Shown here one piece after another: positions 44,159-53,808 of a stretch of DNA of 64,000 nucleotides; the first letter of the stretch is position 1; every line of letters begins with the position of its first letter. This DNA comes from Alphaproteobacteria bacterium (GTDB taxonomy: Bacteria > Pseudomonadota > Alphaproteobacteria > Micropepsales > Micropepsaceae): NCBI GenBank assembly GCA_021325375.1, contig JAJPHG010000018.1:62001-126000 (forward strand). Reading direction: 5' to 3'. The notes under the pieces are model-generated. The model was given only the letters and a program-made list of their open reading frames with translations. It ran no database searches and was not told the DNA's origin. Both the position numbers and the translations under genes were made by a program.

Positions 44159-45316
44159 TCAGGGGTGCGGGTTCGTGTTCGGACCGCCCTGAGGGTTCGG
44201 ATTGGTGTTGGGTGGGGGCTGGGTCGTGTTACCCGGCGACGCCGGCGGCGTGGTGGACGCAGGCGTGGCCGCGGTGAAGGCCGCGGTGGCGACAGCGGCT
44301 GCTCCGGCGGCGCCATTCGTCTTGCTGTATTCCAGCGTCGTGATCGCCCCGGAAGGCGCGAGTGACAGGACCACCTTGCTCGCGCCGAACGCCGCCCCCT
44401 TCGGAAGAGCAACGGGATACGTGCTGCCCTTGAGCGGCACCACGATCGTGTTCGAGTAGGCGGCGGGAACGTCATTGCCGGTCTTCGGATCGGCCACCTT
44501 ATAGTCCAGTTCCACGCTCGCGGTATCCTGGAGTTGAAGCGTGACGACGTCGCCCGAAGTCGAGGCGTTGTAGGTCACCGCGCGCACATTGGTGCTGGCG
44601 AAGCCCACGCGCACCGTCACTTGCGGCAGCTTCACCCCGGCGCCCACGAGGTAGGCGTAGAGGCCCCGGTCGCTGATGATGGTGCCGGGAGAGCCGTCAT
44701 TGAGCACGGCGGGAAAGCCTATTTTCGTTTTCTGCCATTCCAGCGCTGCCGCGCCGAAATCGGTGACGCTTGTGAACGTCAGAGACAGCTGCTTGTCCGA
44801 GTTCGGCCAGCTCATGAGTTTCTGGCATACCTCGTCCGGGGATAGCGGCTTCGGACCATGTGTTCCGTCGCTGGCAGCTCCCAGAACGGCGCCGAACTTC
44901 GCCGCGGCGCTCGCCAGGCTGATCACCGAAGTCAGGATCGCTTGGGCTTGTCCCGTCGAGGTCGCGTTCATGCTCACCAGCCGGTCGTCCTCGGTGACGG
45001 TGAAGCTGGCGTCCGTGTCGGAAAACGTGCCGTCGAGATCGCGCAAGCGCACCTGCTGAGCGCTCTGGCTGAAATCCGTCGAGTAGTTCGTCGTCGGCGT
45101 CGCGATGGATGTCGTGACGTCCAGATCGGTGTATTTGGTGATCGGCTTGTGAGTCTTGGGATCCTTCGCATTGGGATCCTTGATGCATTGCAGGTTCTGC
45201 GTCACCGAAATCGTCGTCGCCGACTTCGGCTGATAATAATTGTACGTCACATCCGGTGTGCTCGCGCAGGCGCATAGCCCCGCCGCAAGGGCGAATGCAG
45301 ATGATTGTTTCAGCAT
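44159..45316 (-). CDS. Large lipoprotein of unknown function
   Basis: A 385-residue protein with lipobox (MLKQSSAFALAAGLCACAS). The middle is beta-rich with Thr and Asp repeats (DLDGTFSDTDASFTVTEDDR), and the C-terminal 50 residues are Pro/Asn/Gly-rich (PGNTTQPPPNTNPNPQGG), typical of an extended wall- or surface-exposed linker. No family recognised. It is upstream of the leaderless subtilase in the same direction and the two may be one operon. Confidence 0.75.
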   Translation of the reverse strand: MLKQSSAFALAAGLCACASTPDVTYNYYQPKSATTISVTQNLQCIKDPNAKDPKTHKPITKYTDLDVTTSIATPTTNYSTDFSQSAQQVRLRDLDGTFSDTDASFTVTEDDRLVSMNATSTGQAQAILTSVISLASAAAKFGAVLGAASDGTHGPKPLSPDEVCQKLMSWPNSDKQLSLTFTSVTDFGAAALEWQKTKIGFPAVLNDGSPGTIISDRGLYAYLVGAGVKLPQVTVRVGFASTNVRAVTYNASTSGDVVTLQLQDTASVELDYKVADPKTGNDVPAAYSNTIVVPLKGSTYPVALPKGAAFGASKVVLSLAPSGAITTLEYSKTNGAAGAAAVATAAFTAATPASTTPPASPGNTTQPPPNTNPNPQGGPNTNPHP

Positions 45317-45453
45317 GTCCGTTCCCCTTTTCCCAAGATCGAGAGCATCTCACCGAGTCAGGAGTCGCTCAACCAAAAATGGAGCCCTCTCGGGAGATGT
45401 GGGAGATAGTGACGACAGCTGTCCGGCCCCGCCGTGACGGCCGTCACGCCGGC

Positions 45454-46074
45454 TCAGTTTCTCGCTTGCCAGAAGGCGACAAGCCGGGCTGCGGCGTTCA
45501 AGGGGATGTTCTCGAAATCGGCCAGCGCGCTTGCGGTCAAGAGCGCGATCGCGGAATAGGCGGCGCGGTCGATGCCGGCGCCGCGGCAGGCGACCGCCAT
45601 CGCCTCGGCGTCGGCCAGGATCGCATCCGCGAGCGCAGGCTGGAGCGACAGGGCGTGAGCGAAGACGTCGAGGAAGGCGCCGTTCACGGTGCGGCGCGCG
45701 GCCGCGACCAGGGCGCGCGGATCGGCCTTGCGCGGCGGCGCGCCGTCCGGCTCGTCGAGCGCGGCGTTGCGCTTGAGGATATGGGCACGCGCCGCGGGCG
45801 ACGCGTCGAGGAAGAATTCGTTGAGGAGGGCGACCGGCAATTCGTCGTGATCCGCGAGCCGTTCGGCCAGCGCCGCGCGCATCTCGGGCGTGGCCTCGCG
45901 CGCGGTCTTCTCGAACAGCGCCTCGAAGGGGCCGCGCATCGCCTGGACATAGTCCGCCGGCCAGTCGACGAGCAGGCGGGCAAGCTCGTCGAGCAGCGCC
46001 GCGCGTCCCTCGGCGCCCTGCGCGGCGAGGTCGAGCAGGTAACTCAAGCGTTCGCGCGAGGAGGCGTGCGGCAT
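45454..46074 (-). CDS. DUF2336 domain protein
   Basis: A 206-residue all-helical protein of the DUF2336 type: RERLSYLLDLAAQGAEGRAA, LLDELARLLVDWPADYVQAM, then EMRAALAERLADHDELPVAL. These alphaproteobacterial helical-repeat proteins have unknown function; some occur near two-component genes. Confidence 0.75.
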   Translation of the reverse strand: MPHASSRERLSYLLDLAAQGAEGRAALLDELARLLVDWPADYVQAMRGPFEALFEKTAREATPEMRAALAERLADHDELPVALLNEFFLDASPAARAHILKRNAALDEPDGAPPRKADPRALVAAARRTVNGAFLDVFAHALSLQPALADAILADAEAMAVACRGAGIDRAAYSAIALLTASALADFENIPLNAAARLVAFWQARN

Positions 46075-46160
46075 GGGCCGAGCTTAAGGCCGCGCCGTTA
46101 AGGTTTGGTTGGTGATTCCGGCTCGTGCCGGCGGCCGGGCCGGCTGTCGATCCCGCCCCG

Positions 46161-47039
46161 CTATCCCGGCCTGTGGAACGGCTTATCGCCCAGGATCGTC
46201 ACGCGGTACATCACCCGCTCCGCCGCGGCGTAGTCGGCGACGGTGTAGTGCTGCGTCACGCGGTTGTCCCAGAAGGCGAGCGTGCCGGGCTTCCACTGGC
46301 GGCGCACCTGGAATTGCGGCTGCTGGATGTGGTCGAAGATGAGATCGAGCAGCTTGCGGCTCTCCGAAGGATTGAGCCCCAGGATCGCGGTGGTGAAGGC
46401 GGGATTGACGAACAGGCTGTCGAGGCCGGTCTCGGGATGGGTGCGCACGACGGGATGCGTCGTCGGCGGATGGTCGCGTCGTGCCCAGGCGAAGCGCTCG
46501 CTGCCCAGATCCATGCGGCGGAAGCGCGCTTCCGTGTAGGAGCGCTCGAAATCGTGGCTCGCGATCAGGGGCATGAGGAAGTTCTTCACCGTCTGCGACA
46601 GAGCGTCGAACGCCACGCGCGTGCTCGCCCACACCGTGTCGCCGCCGGTTGCGGGCACGTGCTCGGCATAGAGCATGCAGCCCATCGGCGGGGTGTCGAT
46701 GAAGGTCACGTCGGCGCGCCAATTGCCGCTGTCGTCGACGGCCCATTGGTTCTGCAGCAGCGCCACCTCCGGCACTTCCATCACATGCGGCCGGATGGGA
46801 TGGACGTGCAGCTCGCCGAAACACGCCGCGAAGTCGCGAAGCTGCGCGGGCGAGAGCATCTGGTCCTCGAAGAACAGGACCTCGTGACGCATCAGCGCGC
46901 GCCGGATCGCGGAAATCTCCTTCGGGTGCAAGGGCTTGGACAGGTCGAGGCCCTCGATGCTCGCCCCCAGCGTCGAGGTCAGCGGCTGGATATGGAAGTT
47001 CGTGAATGCGTGATCGGCTGTGGCGGTCGCGGCGAGCAT
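46161..47039 (-). CDS. TauD/TfdA-family dioxygenase with an altered metal site
   Basis: A 292-residue Fe(II)/2-oxoglutarate dioxygenase homologue close to taurine dioxygenase: TSTLGASIEGLDLSKPLHPK, RHEVLFFEDQMLSPAQLRDF, P-P-M-G-C-M-L-Y-A-E, TGGDTVWASTRVAFDALS, and the C-terminal RVTQHYTVADYAAAERVMYR with metal His and the 2-oxoglutarate Arg. The facial-triad motif normally reads W-H-x-D-V-T-F, but here it is W-R-A-D-V-T-F (Arg108, codon CGC at 46716-46718). Loss of that His should weaken or abolish iron binding. Divergent from a sulfur-uptake cluster, fitting a taurine/sulfonate role. Confidence 0.9.
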   Translation of the reverse strand: MLAATATADHAFTNFHIQPLTSTLGASIEGLDLSKPLHPKEISAIRRALMRHEVLFFEDQMLSPAQLRDFAACFGELHVHPIRPHVMEVPEVALLQNQWAVDDSGNWRADVTFIDTPPMGCMLYAEHVPATGGDTVWASTRVAFDALSQTVKNFLMPLIASHDFERSYTEARFRRMDLGSERFAWARRDHPPTTHPVVRTHPETGLDSLFVNPAFTTAILGLNPSESRKLLDLIFDHIQQPQFQVRRQWKPGTLAFWDNRVTQHYTVADYAAAERVMYRVTILGDKPFHRPG

Positions 47040-47071
47040 GGGGCGGAACTCCTTGGAGGCGTTAATGTCTT

Positions 47072-47096
47072 ATACTATATTGACTTGGTCTAGTAT
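47072..47096. promoter_or_regulatory. Inverted repeat between dioxygenase and porin/sulfate operon
   Basis: ATACTA (47072-47077) and TAGTAT (47091-47096) flank TATTGACTTGGTC in an AT-rich divergent promoter. The look resembles Rrf2/IscR-like or sulfur-responsive operators, but the regulator is not identified. Confidence 0.45.
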
Positions 47097-47171
47097 ATCT
47101 GAAAACTATTGTATTGGGACAGGCCGGCGGCGCGGGGCTGCGGGCGGATTTGCGAAAACGAGGGACTTAAG

Positions 47172-48644
47172 ATGAAAAGATTGACGACAACGCTGCTCGC
47201 GGGTGCCGCGGCAATTGCGTTCGCGACCGCGGCCAACGCGGCGCATCCGGATTCGAGCGGCAATTCGCAGCAGGGCGCCTCGCAGGCGGCCGCCGACGCC
47301 AAGATCCAGCAGCTCGAGCAGGACATCCAGGACCTCAACGCGCAGGTCCAGGATCTCAAGCGCAGCACCGCCGACCAGTATTCGGACGTCCAGAAGACCG
47401 TGGCCGCGAACAACACCGGCGGCGTGAAGGTCTCGATCAACAACGGGCGGCCCACGATCACCGGCCCCGACTTCACTTTCGCGCTGCGCTCGCTGGTGCA
47501 GTACGACAGCGCCTATTACGGCCAGGGCAAGCTGCCCGCGGGCACCGATTTCTCCAGCGGCAACGATTTCCGCCGCGCGCGCTTCGGCTTCGACGGCACG
47601 GCGTTCGACGTGTGGTCCTACACCTTCATCTACGATTTCGGCGGCTCGAGCACGGAAACCTCGACCATCGCGTCCGCCTATATCCAGTACAACGGGCTCG
47701 GGCCGGTGCACATCAAGGCCGGCGCCTATCCCGCGCCGGAGAGCCTGGACGACGCGACGTCGGCGTCCGATCTTCTGTTCCTCGAGCGCGCGCAGCCGAC
47801 CGACATGGCGCGCAGCATGGCCGGCGCCGACGGACGCGACGCGGCGACGATCTTCTACTATGACGACAACGCCTTCGCGGCCGCGTCCTACACCGGCGGC
47901 GTCGTCGGCGATGCGGCGAATTTCGACGAGCAGCAGGCCGCGGTCGGCAAGCTCGCCTATCGCTTCAATCTGGGCGAGGACACAAATTTCGTGCTCGGCG
48001 CCGACGCGACCGACATCTTCAAATTCGCCGATGCGGCTGCGGGCGGCAATTCGCCGACCCCCATCCGCTTCCGCGAGCGTCCCGAGCTCAACGTCGACAG
48101 CGAAGCCATCCGCCTGATCGACACCGGTTCGCTTACCGCCGACAGCGCCTGGGAATACGGAATCGAAGCCGCGGGCAATGTGAAGAATTTCTATGCCCAG
48201 GGCGGCTATTTCGGCTACGGCGCGGAGCGTCATGCGAGCACGCTCGCCGATCCGAACTTCGACGGCTGGTACGTGCAGGCGAGCTGGGTGCTCACCGGCG
48301 AATCCAAGAAGTACAAGCCCGAGCTCGGCGCCTACGGCATTCCGAAGCCGGCGCAGAACTTCACGCTCGACAAGGGCGGCTGGGGCGCGTGGGAACTCGC
48401 GGCGCGCTACAGCGATCTGGACCTGAACTACAACCCGGGCACGGCCGGCCTGGCGACGCCCACCGGCGGCATCCGCGGCGGCGACCAGCGCATCTGGTCG
48501 GCGGGCATCAACTGGTATCCGAACCAGGTGCTGCGCTTCATGCTCGACTATCAGCATGTCGACGTGTCGCGGCTGAGCTCTACCGGCGGCAGCCTCGACG
48601 CGACGCTCGACGACGTGTCGCTGCGCCTTCAGTTCGCGCTCTGA
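47172..48644 (+). CDS. OprP/OprO-type porin
   Basis: A 490-residue outer-membrane protein: signal peptide ([25 protein letters not shown]), a periplasmic coiled coil ([20 protein letters not shown]), then a phosphate-selective porin barrel ([47 protein letters not shown]) ending in an aromatic/hydrophobic strand (VSLRLQFAL). It is first in the sulfate ABC transporter operon, so it probably admits sulfate or related anions rather than phosphate; this is inference. Confidence 0.9.
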   Translation: MKRLTTTLLAGAAAIAFATAANAAHPDSSGNSQQGASQAAADAKIQQLEQDIQDLNAQVQDLKRSTADQYSDVQKTVAANNTGGVKVSINNGRPTITGPDFTFALRSLVQYDSAYYGQGKLPAGTDFSSGNDFRRARFGFDGTAFDVWSYTFIYDFGGSSTETSTIASAYIQYNGLGPVHIKAGAYPAPESLDDATSASDLLFLERAQPTDMARSMAGADGRDAATIFYYDDNAFAAASYTGGVVGDAANFDEQQAAVGKLAYRFNLGEDTNFVLGADATDIFKFADAAAGGNSPTPIRFRERPELNVDSEAIRLIDTGSLTADSAWEYGIEAAGNVKNFYAQGGYFGYGAERHASTLADPNFDGWYVQASWVLTGESKKYKPELGAYGIPKPAQNFTLDKGGWGAWELAARYSDLDLNYNPGTAGLATPTGGIRGGDQRIWSAGINWYPNQVLRFMLDYQHVDVSRLSSTGGSLDATLDDVSLRLQFAL

Positions 48645-48654
48645 GGACGGGCTG

Positions 48655-49653
48655 ATGCGGAAAACCCTCATCCTCGCGGCGGCGCTCCTGAGTACGGGCG
48701 CCGCGAATGCCGGCAACGTCACGCTGCTCAACGTCAGCTACGATCCGACACGCGAGCTTTACAAGGACATCAACGGCGCTTTCGCTTCCGACTGGAAGCA
48801 GAAGACCGGCGATACCGTCACCATCAACATGTCGCATGGCGGCTCGGGCGCACAGGCCCGCGCCGTCATCGACGGCCTCGACGCCGACGTCGCCACGCTC
48901 GCGCTCGCCTACGACATCGACTCCATCGCGTCCAAGGCCAAGCTGCTCGCGCCCGACTGGCAGAAGCGCCTGCCGCAGGGCAGCACGCCTTACACGTCCA
49001 CGATCGTGTTCCTGGTGCGCAAGGGCAATCCTTGGAAGATCAAGGACTGGCCCGATCTCATCAAGCCGGGCGTGCATGTCGTCACGCCGAACCCGAAGAC
49101 CTCGGGCGGCGCGCGCTGGTCGTATCTGGCGGCCTGGGCTTACGCCGAGAAGGCGCCGGGCGGCAACGCCGCGAAGGCCAAGGCGTTCGTGGCCGAGCTC
49201 TACAAGCACGTGCCCGTGCTCGACACCGGCGCGCGCGGCGCGACGACGACGTTTGCCCAGCGCGGCATCGGCGACGTGCTGCTGTCCTGGGAGAACGAGG
49301 CGCATCTGGCGCTGAAGGAAGCCGGCGGCGACAAGTTCCAGATCGTCTATCCGTCGAACTCCATCCTCGCCGAGCCGCCGGTGGCCGTCGTCGACAAGAA
49401 CGTCGACCGCCACGGCACGCGCAAGGTGGCGGAAGCCTACCTGCAATTCCTCTACACCAAGCCGGCGCAGGAGATCGAAGCGAAAGATTTCTACCGCCCG
49501 CGCGATGCGTCCGTGTTGGCCGCGCATTCCGCCGACTTCCCGAAGATTGCGCTGTACACGATCGACGACGTGTTCGGCGGGTGGACCAAGGCCCAACAGG
49601 TCCATTTCTCGGACGGCGGCATGTTCGACCAGATCTACAAGCCGGGGCAGTAA
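48655..49653 (+). CDS. sbp: Sulfate ABC transporter substrate-binding protein
   Basis: A 332-residue periplasmic binding protein with signal peptide ([19 protein letters not shown], before GNVTL). The sulfate/thiosulfate-binding hallmark is [11 protein letters not shown] near the start, then [36 protein letters not shown], and [18 protein letters not shown]. It delivers sulfate to the CysTWA complex encoded next. Confidence 0.95.
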   Translation: MRKTLILAAALLSTGAANAGNVTLLNVSYDPTRELYKDINGAFASDWKQKTGDTVTINMSHGGSGAQARAVIDGLDADVATLALAYDIDSIASKAKLLAPDWQKRLPQGSTPYTSTIVFLVRKGNPWKIKDWPDLIKPGVHVVTPNPKTSGGARWSYLAAWAYAEKAPGGNAAKAKAFVAELYKHVPVLDTGARGATTTFAQRGIGDVLLSWENEAHLALKEAGGDKFQIVYPSNSILAEPPVAVVDKNVDRHGTRKVAEAYLQFLYTKPAQEIEAKDFYRPRDASVLAAHSADFPKIALYTIDDVFGGWTKAQQVHFSDGGMFDQIYKPGQ

Positions 49654-49659
49654 GACCCC

Positions 49660-50505
49660 TTGGCGACTTTGGCACTCCCCCTGCCCAAATTCCGAAGCCG
49701 GAGCGCGTTGCCCGGCTTCGGCTTTTCTTTGGGCTTCACGCTGTTCTATCTGAGCGCCATCGTGCTCGTGCCCCTCGCGGCGCTGATCATAAGGCCGTGG
49801 GAGCTGGGCTGGTCCGGGTTCTGGGCCGAGATCACCCAGCCGCGCGTGCTCGCGGCGCTCAAGCTTTCCTTCGGCGCGTCGGCGATCGCGGCGGCGGTCA
49901 ATTCGATCTTCGGCCTGGTCGTCGTCTGGGTGCTGGTGCGCTACCGCTTCCCCGGCAAGCGCATCGTCGACGCGCTGGTCGATCTTCCCTTCGCGCTGCC
50001 GACGGCGGTCGCGGGCATCGCGCTTTCCGCGCTCTATGCGCCCAATGGCTGGCTCGGCGCGCCGCTCGAGCAAGCCGGCGTCAAAGTCGCCTACACGCCC
50101 TATGGCGTGATGGTCGCGCTCATCTTCATCGGGCTTCCTTTCGTCGTGCGCACCTTGCAGCCGGTGCTGTCCGATCTCAGCCGTGACGCGGAGGAGGCGG
50201 CCGCGACCCTGGGCGCGACGCGCATGCAGACCTTCCGCCGCGTGATCCTGCCGTCGCTCGCGCCGACCTTGCTCACAGGTACCGCGATGGCGTTCGCGCG
50301 CGCGGTCGGCGAGTACGGCTCGGTGATCTTCATCGCCGGCAATTTGCCGATGGTGTCGGAGATCACCCCGCTGCTGATCATCATCAAGCTCCAGGAATAC
50401 GATTACGCCGGCGCCGCCGCGATCGGTGTGGTGATGCTGGGCGTGTCGTTCTTCTTCCTCTTCGCGCTCAACGGGCTGCAGGCGTGGATCGGGTCGCGCC
50501 GATGA
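49660..50505 (+). CDS. cysT: Sulfate ABC transporter permease CysT (CysU)
   Basis: A 281-residue permease with six transmembrane segments ([60 protein letters not shown]) and the EAA loop [20 protein letters not shown] that contacts the ATPase. The start is a TTG at 49660, with GGGG before it, since no ATG lies near the N-terminus. It is 6 nt after sbp and overlaps cysW. Confidence 0.95.
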   Translation: MATLALPLPKFRSRSALPGFGFSLGFTLFYLSAIVLVPLAALIIRPWELGWSGFWAEITQPRVLAALKLSFGASAIAAAVNSIFGLVVVWVLVRYRFPGKRIVDALVDLPFALPTAVAGIALSALYAPNGWLGAPLEQAGVKVAYTPYGVMVALIFIGLPFVVRTLQPVLSDLSRDAEEAAATLGATRMQTFRRVILPSLAPTLLTGTAMAFARAVGEYGSVIFIAGNLPMVSEITPLLIIIKLQEYDYAGAAAIGVVMLGVSFFFLFALNGLQAWIGSRR

Positions 50506-51359
50506 AGCCGCTCATCCGCCCGCGCAGCGCCACCGACGATCACCCGCTGACCAAGATCGTGCTCAGCGCGGTCGCGGTCGTCTTCATCGCGCTGTTCCTG
50601 GTGATGCCGCTCGCCACCGTGTTCTCGGAAGCCCTGGCGAAGGGCTGGGAAGCGGCGCGCGACGCGCTGATCGCGCCCGACGCGCTCGATGCGATCAGGC
50701 TGACGCTGATCGTGGCGGCCATCGCCGTGCCGCTGAACATGGTCTTCGGGCTGGCGGCGTCGTGGTGCGTCGCCAAGTTCGACTTCAAGGGCAAGAACCT
50801 GCTCGTCACGCTGATCGACATTCCCTTCTCGGTGTCTCCGGTCGTCTCGGGCCTCGTCTATGTGCTGATCTTCGGGCTCCAGGGCTGGCTGGGCCAGGAT
50901 CTGCGCGACCACGGCATCAAGATCATCTTCGCGCTGCCCGGCATCGTGCTGGCGACGATGTTCGTGACGTTCCCCTTCGTCGCGCGCGAGTTGATCCCCC
51001 TGATGACCGACCAGGGCCGCGACGAGGAGGAGGCCGCGGTCTCGCTCGGCGCCTCGGGCTGGTCGACGTTCCGCCGCGTGACCTTGCCCAACGTCAAATG
51101 GGCGCTGCTCTACGGCGTGCTTCTGTGCAACGCACGCGCGATGGGCGAGTTCGGCGCGGTGTCGGTGGTGAGCGGACACATCCGCGGCCTCACCGACACC
51201 ATGCCGCTGCATGTCGAGGTGCTCTACAACGACTATCAATATGTCGGCGCCTTCGCGGTCGCCTCGCTCCTGGCGATGCTCGCGCTTGTGACGCTGGGCT
51301 TGAAATCGCTGCTCGAATGGCGCTTCGCCGGCGAGATCGCCGCCACCCACAAGCATTGA
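50502..51359 (+). CDS. cysW: Sulfate ABC transporter permease CysW
   Basis: A 285-residue permease with six transmembrane segments ([60 protein letters not shown]) and the EAA motif [20 protein letters not shown]. Overlaps the cysT stop by 4 nt. Forms the membrane heterodimer with CysT. Confidence 0.95.
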   Translation: MKPLIRPRSATDDHPLTKIVLSAVAVVFIALFLVMPLATVFSEALAKGWEAARDALIAPDALDAIRLTLIVAAIAVPLNMVFGLAASWCVAKFDFKGKNLLVTLIDIPFSVSPVVSGLVYVLIFGLQGWLGQDLRDHGIKIIFALPGIVLATMFVTFPFVARELIPLMTDQGRDEEEAAVSLGASGWSTFRRVTLPNVKWALLYGVLLCNARAMGEFGAVSVVSGHIRGLTDTMPLHVEVLYNDYQYVGAFAVASLLAMLALVTLGLKSLLEWRFAGEIAATHKH

Positions 51360-51366
51360 GGCCGCC

Positions 51367-52170
51367 ATGTCGCTCGTCATCGACCACGTCACCAAGCGCT
51401 TCGAGCGTTTCCCCGCGCTGAAAGGCGTGAGCCTGGAGGCGCCGAAAGGATGCTTCCTGGCGCTGCTCGGGCCGTCGGGCTCGGGCAAGACGACGCTGCT
51501 GCGCATTCTCGGCGGGCTTGAATTCGCCGATGCCGGGCGCATCGCCTTCGACGATCTCGACTGGCTGGCGCTGCCCGCGCGCGAGCGCCGCGCCGGCTTC
51601 GTCTTCCAGCAATACGCGCTGTTCCGCCACATGACGGTGGCGAAGAACATCGCGTTCGGCCTCTCCATCCGTCCGCGCCGCACGCGGCCCACCCGAGCCG
51701 AGATCGCGCGCCGCGTCGAGGAGCTTCTCGCGCTCGTCCAGCTCGACGGTCTGGGCAAGCGCTATCCAAGCCAGCTTTCCGGCGGCCAGCGCCAGCGCGT
51801 GGCGCTCGCCCGCGCGCTCGCCATCGAGCCGCGCCTGCTCCTTCTCGATGAGCCGTTCGGCGCGCTCGACGCCAAGGTGCGCAAGGACCTGCGCCACTGG
51901 TTGAGGTCGCTGCACGAGCGGCTGGGGCTGACCACCGTCTTCGTCACCCACGACCAGGACGAGGCGTTGGAGCTCGCCGACCTCGTCGCGGTGCTGAACC
52001 AGGGCCGCATCGAGCAGATCGCGGCGCCGGCCGAGTTGCGCGCGCGGCCGGCCTCGGATTTCGTCGCCGATTTCCTCGGCCAGGGACCGGCGGGCCCGGG
52101 CATTGTGCCGTTGCGCACCAATTCCCGCTCCGGCCCTACCCGCGACGGTTGGGCCTTCCAGGCGCGATAG
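51367..52170 (+). CDS. cysA: Sulfate ABC transporter ATPase CysA, short form
   Basis: A 267-residue ABC ATPase: Walker [14 protein letters not shown]-loop [13 protein letters not shown], signature [15 protein letters not shown], Walker [15 protein letters not shown]-loop [15 protein letters not shown]. It ends soon after FVADFLGQ, so the roughly 80-100-residue C-terminal TOBE-like regulatory domain of typical CysA (about 340-360 aa) is missing. Uptake may therefore lack that layer of control. Last gene of the operon. Confidence 0.93.
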   Translation: MSLVIDHVTKRFERFPALKGVSLEAPKGCFLALLGPSGSGKTTLLRILGGLEFADAGRIAFDDLDWLALPARERRAGFVFQQYALFRHMTVAKNIAFGLSIRPRRTRPTRAEIARRVEELLALVQLDGLGKRYPSQLSGGQRQRVALARALAIEPRLLLLDEPFGALDAKVRKDLRHWLRSLHERLGLTTVFVTHDQDEALELADLVAVLNQGRIEQIAAPAELRARPASDFVADFLGQGPAGPGIVPLRTNSRSGPTRDGWAFQAR

Positions 52171-52242
52171 GTAGCGCAGCCGGCCCGCGTTCCTACCATA
52201 TGAAGCAAAAGCTGGAGAAAACACGATCCAGCCTATAGAGAT

Positions 52243-52255
52243 TATTCCAAGAATA
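52243..52255. promoter_or_regulatory. Short palindrome upstream of the TSUP gene
   Basis: TATTC-CAA-GAATA is a perfect 5-bp inverted repeat about 85 nt before the exporter start, in the only AT-rich part of the gap after cysA. Possible operator; weak evidence. Confidence 0.3.
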
Positions 52256-52340
52256 GTGTATCGGCCTTCGCGCCGCGCGTCTCTTGCCGCGGCGAAAGGC
52301 GCGGGCTAAGCCGGGGAGCGGCCCGCTCACGGGGGTGACG

Positions 52341-53138
52341 ATGCAGGATTTGTTCGCGCATATCGATCCGCTTTACGTGCTCTCCGGCGTGCTCGTCGGC
52401 GCGCTGGTCGGCTTCACCGGCGTCGGCGGCGGCTCCTTGATGACGCCGCTCCTGATCCTGGTCTTCGGCGTGCATCCGGCAAGCGCGGTCGGCACCGATC
52501 TCCTCTACGCCGCCGCGACCAAGACCGCCGGCACCGCCGTGCACGGCTGGAACAAGACGATCGATTGGAAGGTGGTGGGACGGCTCGCGCTCGGCAGCGT
52601 GCCGATGACCGTGCTCACCGTGCTGCTGCTCTACTATCTGGGCGTCGACAGCAAGATGGTGCAGGGCATCATCACCAAGACGCTGGGCGTGGCGCTGCTC
52701 GCGACCGCGGTGCTTCTCTTCCTGCGCAAGCCGCTGATGGCGTGGTACGACCGCGCGGTCGGCGAGCCCGATCCGAAGCTCGTGACGCGGCTCACCATCC
52801 TGACCGGCGCGATCCTGGGCGTGCTGGTGACGCTGTCCTCGGTGGGAGCGGGCGCCATCGGCGTCACCGCCCTGGTGATGCTGTATCCGAAGATGCCGGC
52901 GCAGCGCATCGTGGGCTCCGACATCGCGCACGCCGTGCCGCTGACGCTGCTCGCGGGGCTGGGCCATTCGATCCTGGGAACGATCAACCTGCACATCCTG
53001 GTGTCGCTGCTCTGCGGCTCGCTGCCCGCGATCGTCATCGCGAGCATCGCCTCGGCGCGGACCTCCGACACGGTGGTACGCGTCGCGCTGGGCCTCGTGC
53101 TCCTCGTCGTCTGCGCGCGGTTCTGGTTTTTGGCCTGA
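52341..53138 (+). CDS. TSUP (TauE/SafE) sulfite exporter family protein
   Basis: A 265-residue membrane protein with about eight transmembrane segments and two TSUP repeats: GALVGFTGVGGGSLMTPLLI in the first half and GVLVTLSSVGAGAIGVTALV in the second, plus GTDLLYAAATKTAG. TauE/SafE proteins export sulfite or sulfonates. Its place after the sulfate transporter and near a TauD homologue fits sulfur overflow. ATG 52341 chosen over upstream in-frame starts because the signature region follows directly. Confidence 0.9.
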   Translation: MQDLFAHIDPLYVLSGVLVGALVGFTGVGGGSLMTPLLILVFGVHPASAVGTDLLYAAATKTAGTAVHGWNKTIDWKVVGRLALGSVPMTVLTVLLLYYLGVDSKMVQGIITKTLGVALLATAVLLFLRKPLMAWYDRAVGEPDPKLVTRLTILTGAILGVLVTLSSVGAGAIGVTALVMLYPKMPAQRIVGSDIAHAVPLTLLAGLGHSILGTINLHILVSLLCGSLPAIVIASIASARTSDTVVRVALGLVLLVVCARFWFLA

Positions 53139-53522
53139 TCAAGGCCTCTTCGAGGCCTTTCCCAGCTTCTCGTCCAGCGTCACGAGCTCGGCGCCCAAAT
53201 GCCGCGCAAGCCATAGATAGCTGGCGTCGTATCCCGAGAGGCCTAGGCGTCCCGCCAAGGTAACCACCTCGATGGGATCGACGTCGGCAAAGTTGATGGG
53301 TGTATCCCAGGCCGCCGAAAACAGCGCGAGTATCGTGCTGCGCTGCCTGGGCTCCGCGCGAATCTTCTTTACGCAGACATTCGCCAGCTCGGACTTGAAG
53401 ACGTAGGGCGCGAACAAGCCGTGACCAATGATGAGTTGTTCGACAATCGGCATCTTCGGTTCCGCAAACGCGACGGCCGCAAATGCCGACGCGTCGATGA
53501 CCTTATCGGTCACGATCTTCAC
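53139..53522 (-). CDS. vapC: PIN-domain toxin (VapC/FitB-like)
   Basis: A 127-residue PIN ribonuclease. Acidic metal ligands: Asp10 (VIDASAF), Glu45 (FKSELANVC), Asp99 (GYDASYLWLA) and Asp117 (LVTLDEKL). Such toxins cleave RNA. Its ATG overlaps the end of the antitoxin gene by 20 nt, the usual coupling. It converges on the TSUP gene with no gap. Confidence 0.9.
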   Translation of the reverse strand: MKIVTDKVIDASAFAAVAFAEPKMPIVEQLIIGHGLFAPYVFKSELANVCVKKIRAEPRQRSTILALFSAAWDTPINFADVDPIEVVTLAGRLGLSGYDASYLWLARHLGAELVTLDEKLGKASKRP

Positions 53523-53733
53523 GGATCATGCGCGTGGACTCGTCCGCGGTCTTCAGGCCCGAGGCCCGTACCTTCGCGAAGAACTCTTCCATCGAGATTT
53601 TGGGCCTGCCCACGGCTTCGTCAATGAGCGCAAGCAATTCGCCTTGCAGAGAGCGGTGGTTGCCCTTTGCGCGCCGCTTCAGCAGCTCGACTTTTTCCGT
53701 CGGAACGTTCTTGATCGAAAGGTTGACGCCCAT
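53503..53733 (-). CDS. vapB: FitA/Arc-type ribbon-helix-helix antitoxin
   Basis: A 76-residue protein starting MGVNLSIKNVPTEKVELLKR with the RHH strand-helix-helix, RAKGNHRSLQGELLALIDEA being typical of FitA antitoxins (N-H-R-S-L-Q-x-E). The C-terminal helix is expected to wrap the toxin. GGAG sits 6 nt before ATG 53733; an in-frame ATG at 53745 is the alternative. It should bind its own promoter. Confidence 0.9.
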   Translation of the reverse strand: MGVNLSIKNVPTEKVELLKRRAKGNHRSLQGELLALIDEAVGRPKISMEEFFAKVRASGLKTADESTRMIREDRDR

Positions 53734-53808
53734 AGGAAGCTCCATTTCAGCACCTGATTGGAGCAGAAATGGCGCCAAAATGCAACCAACCAACGATCCG
53801 CCGTCGGC

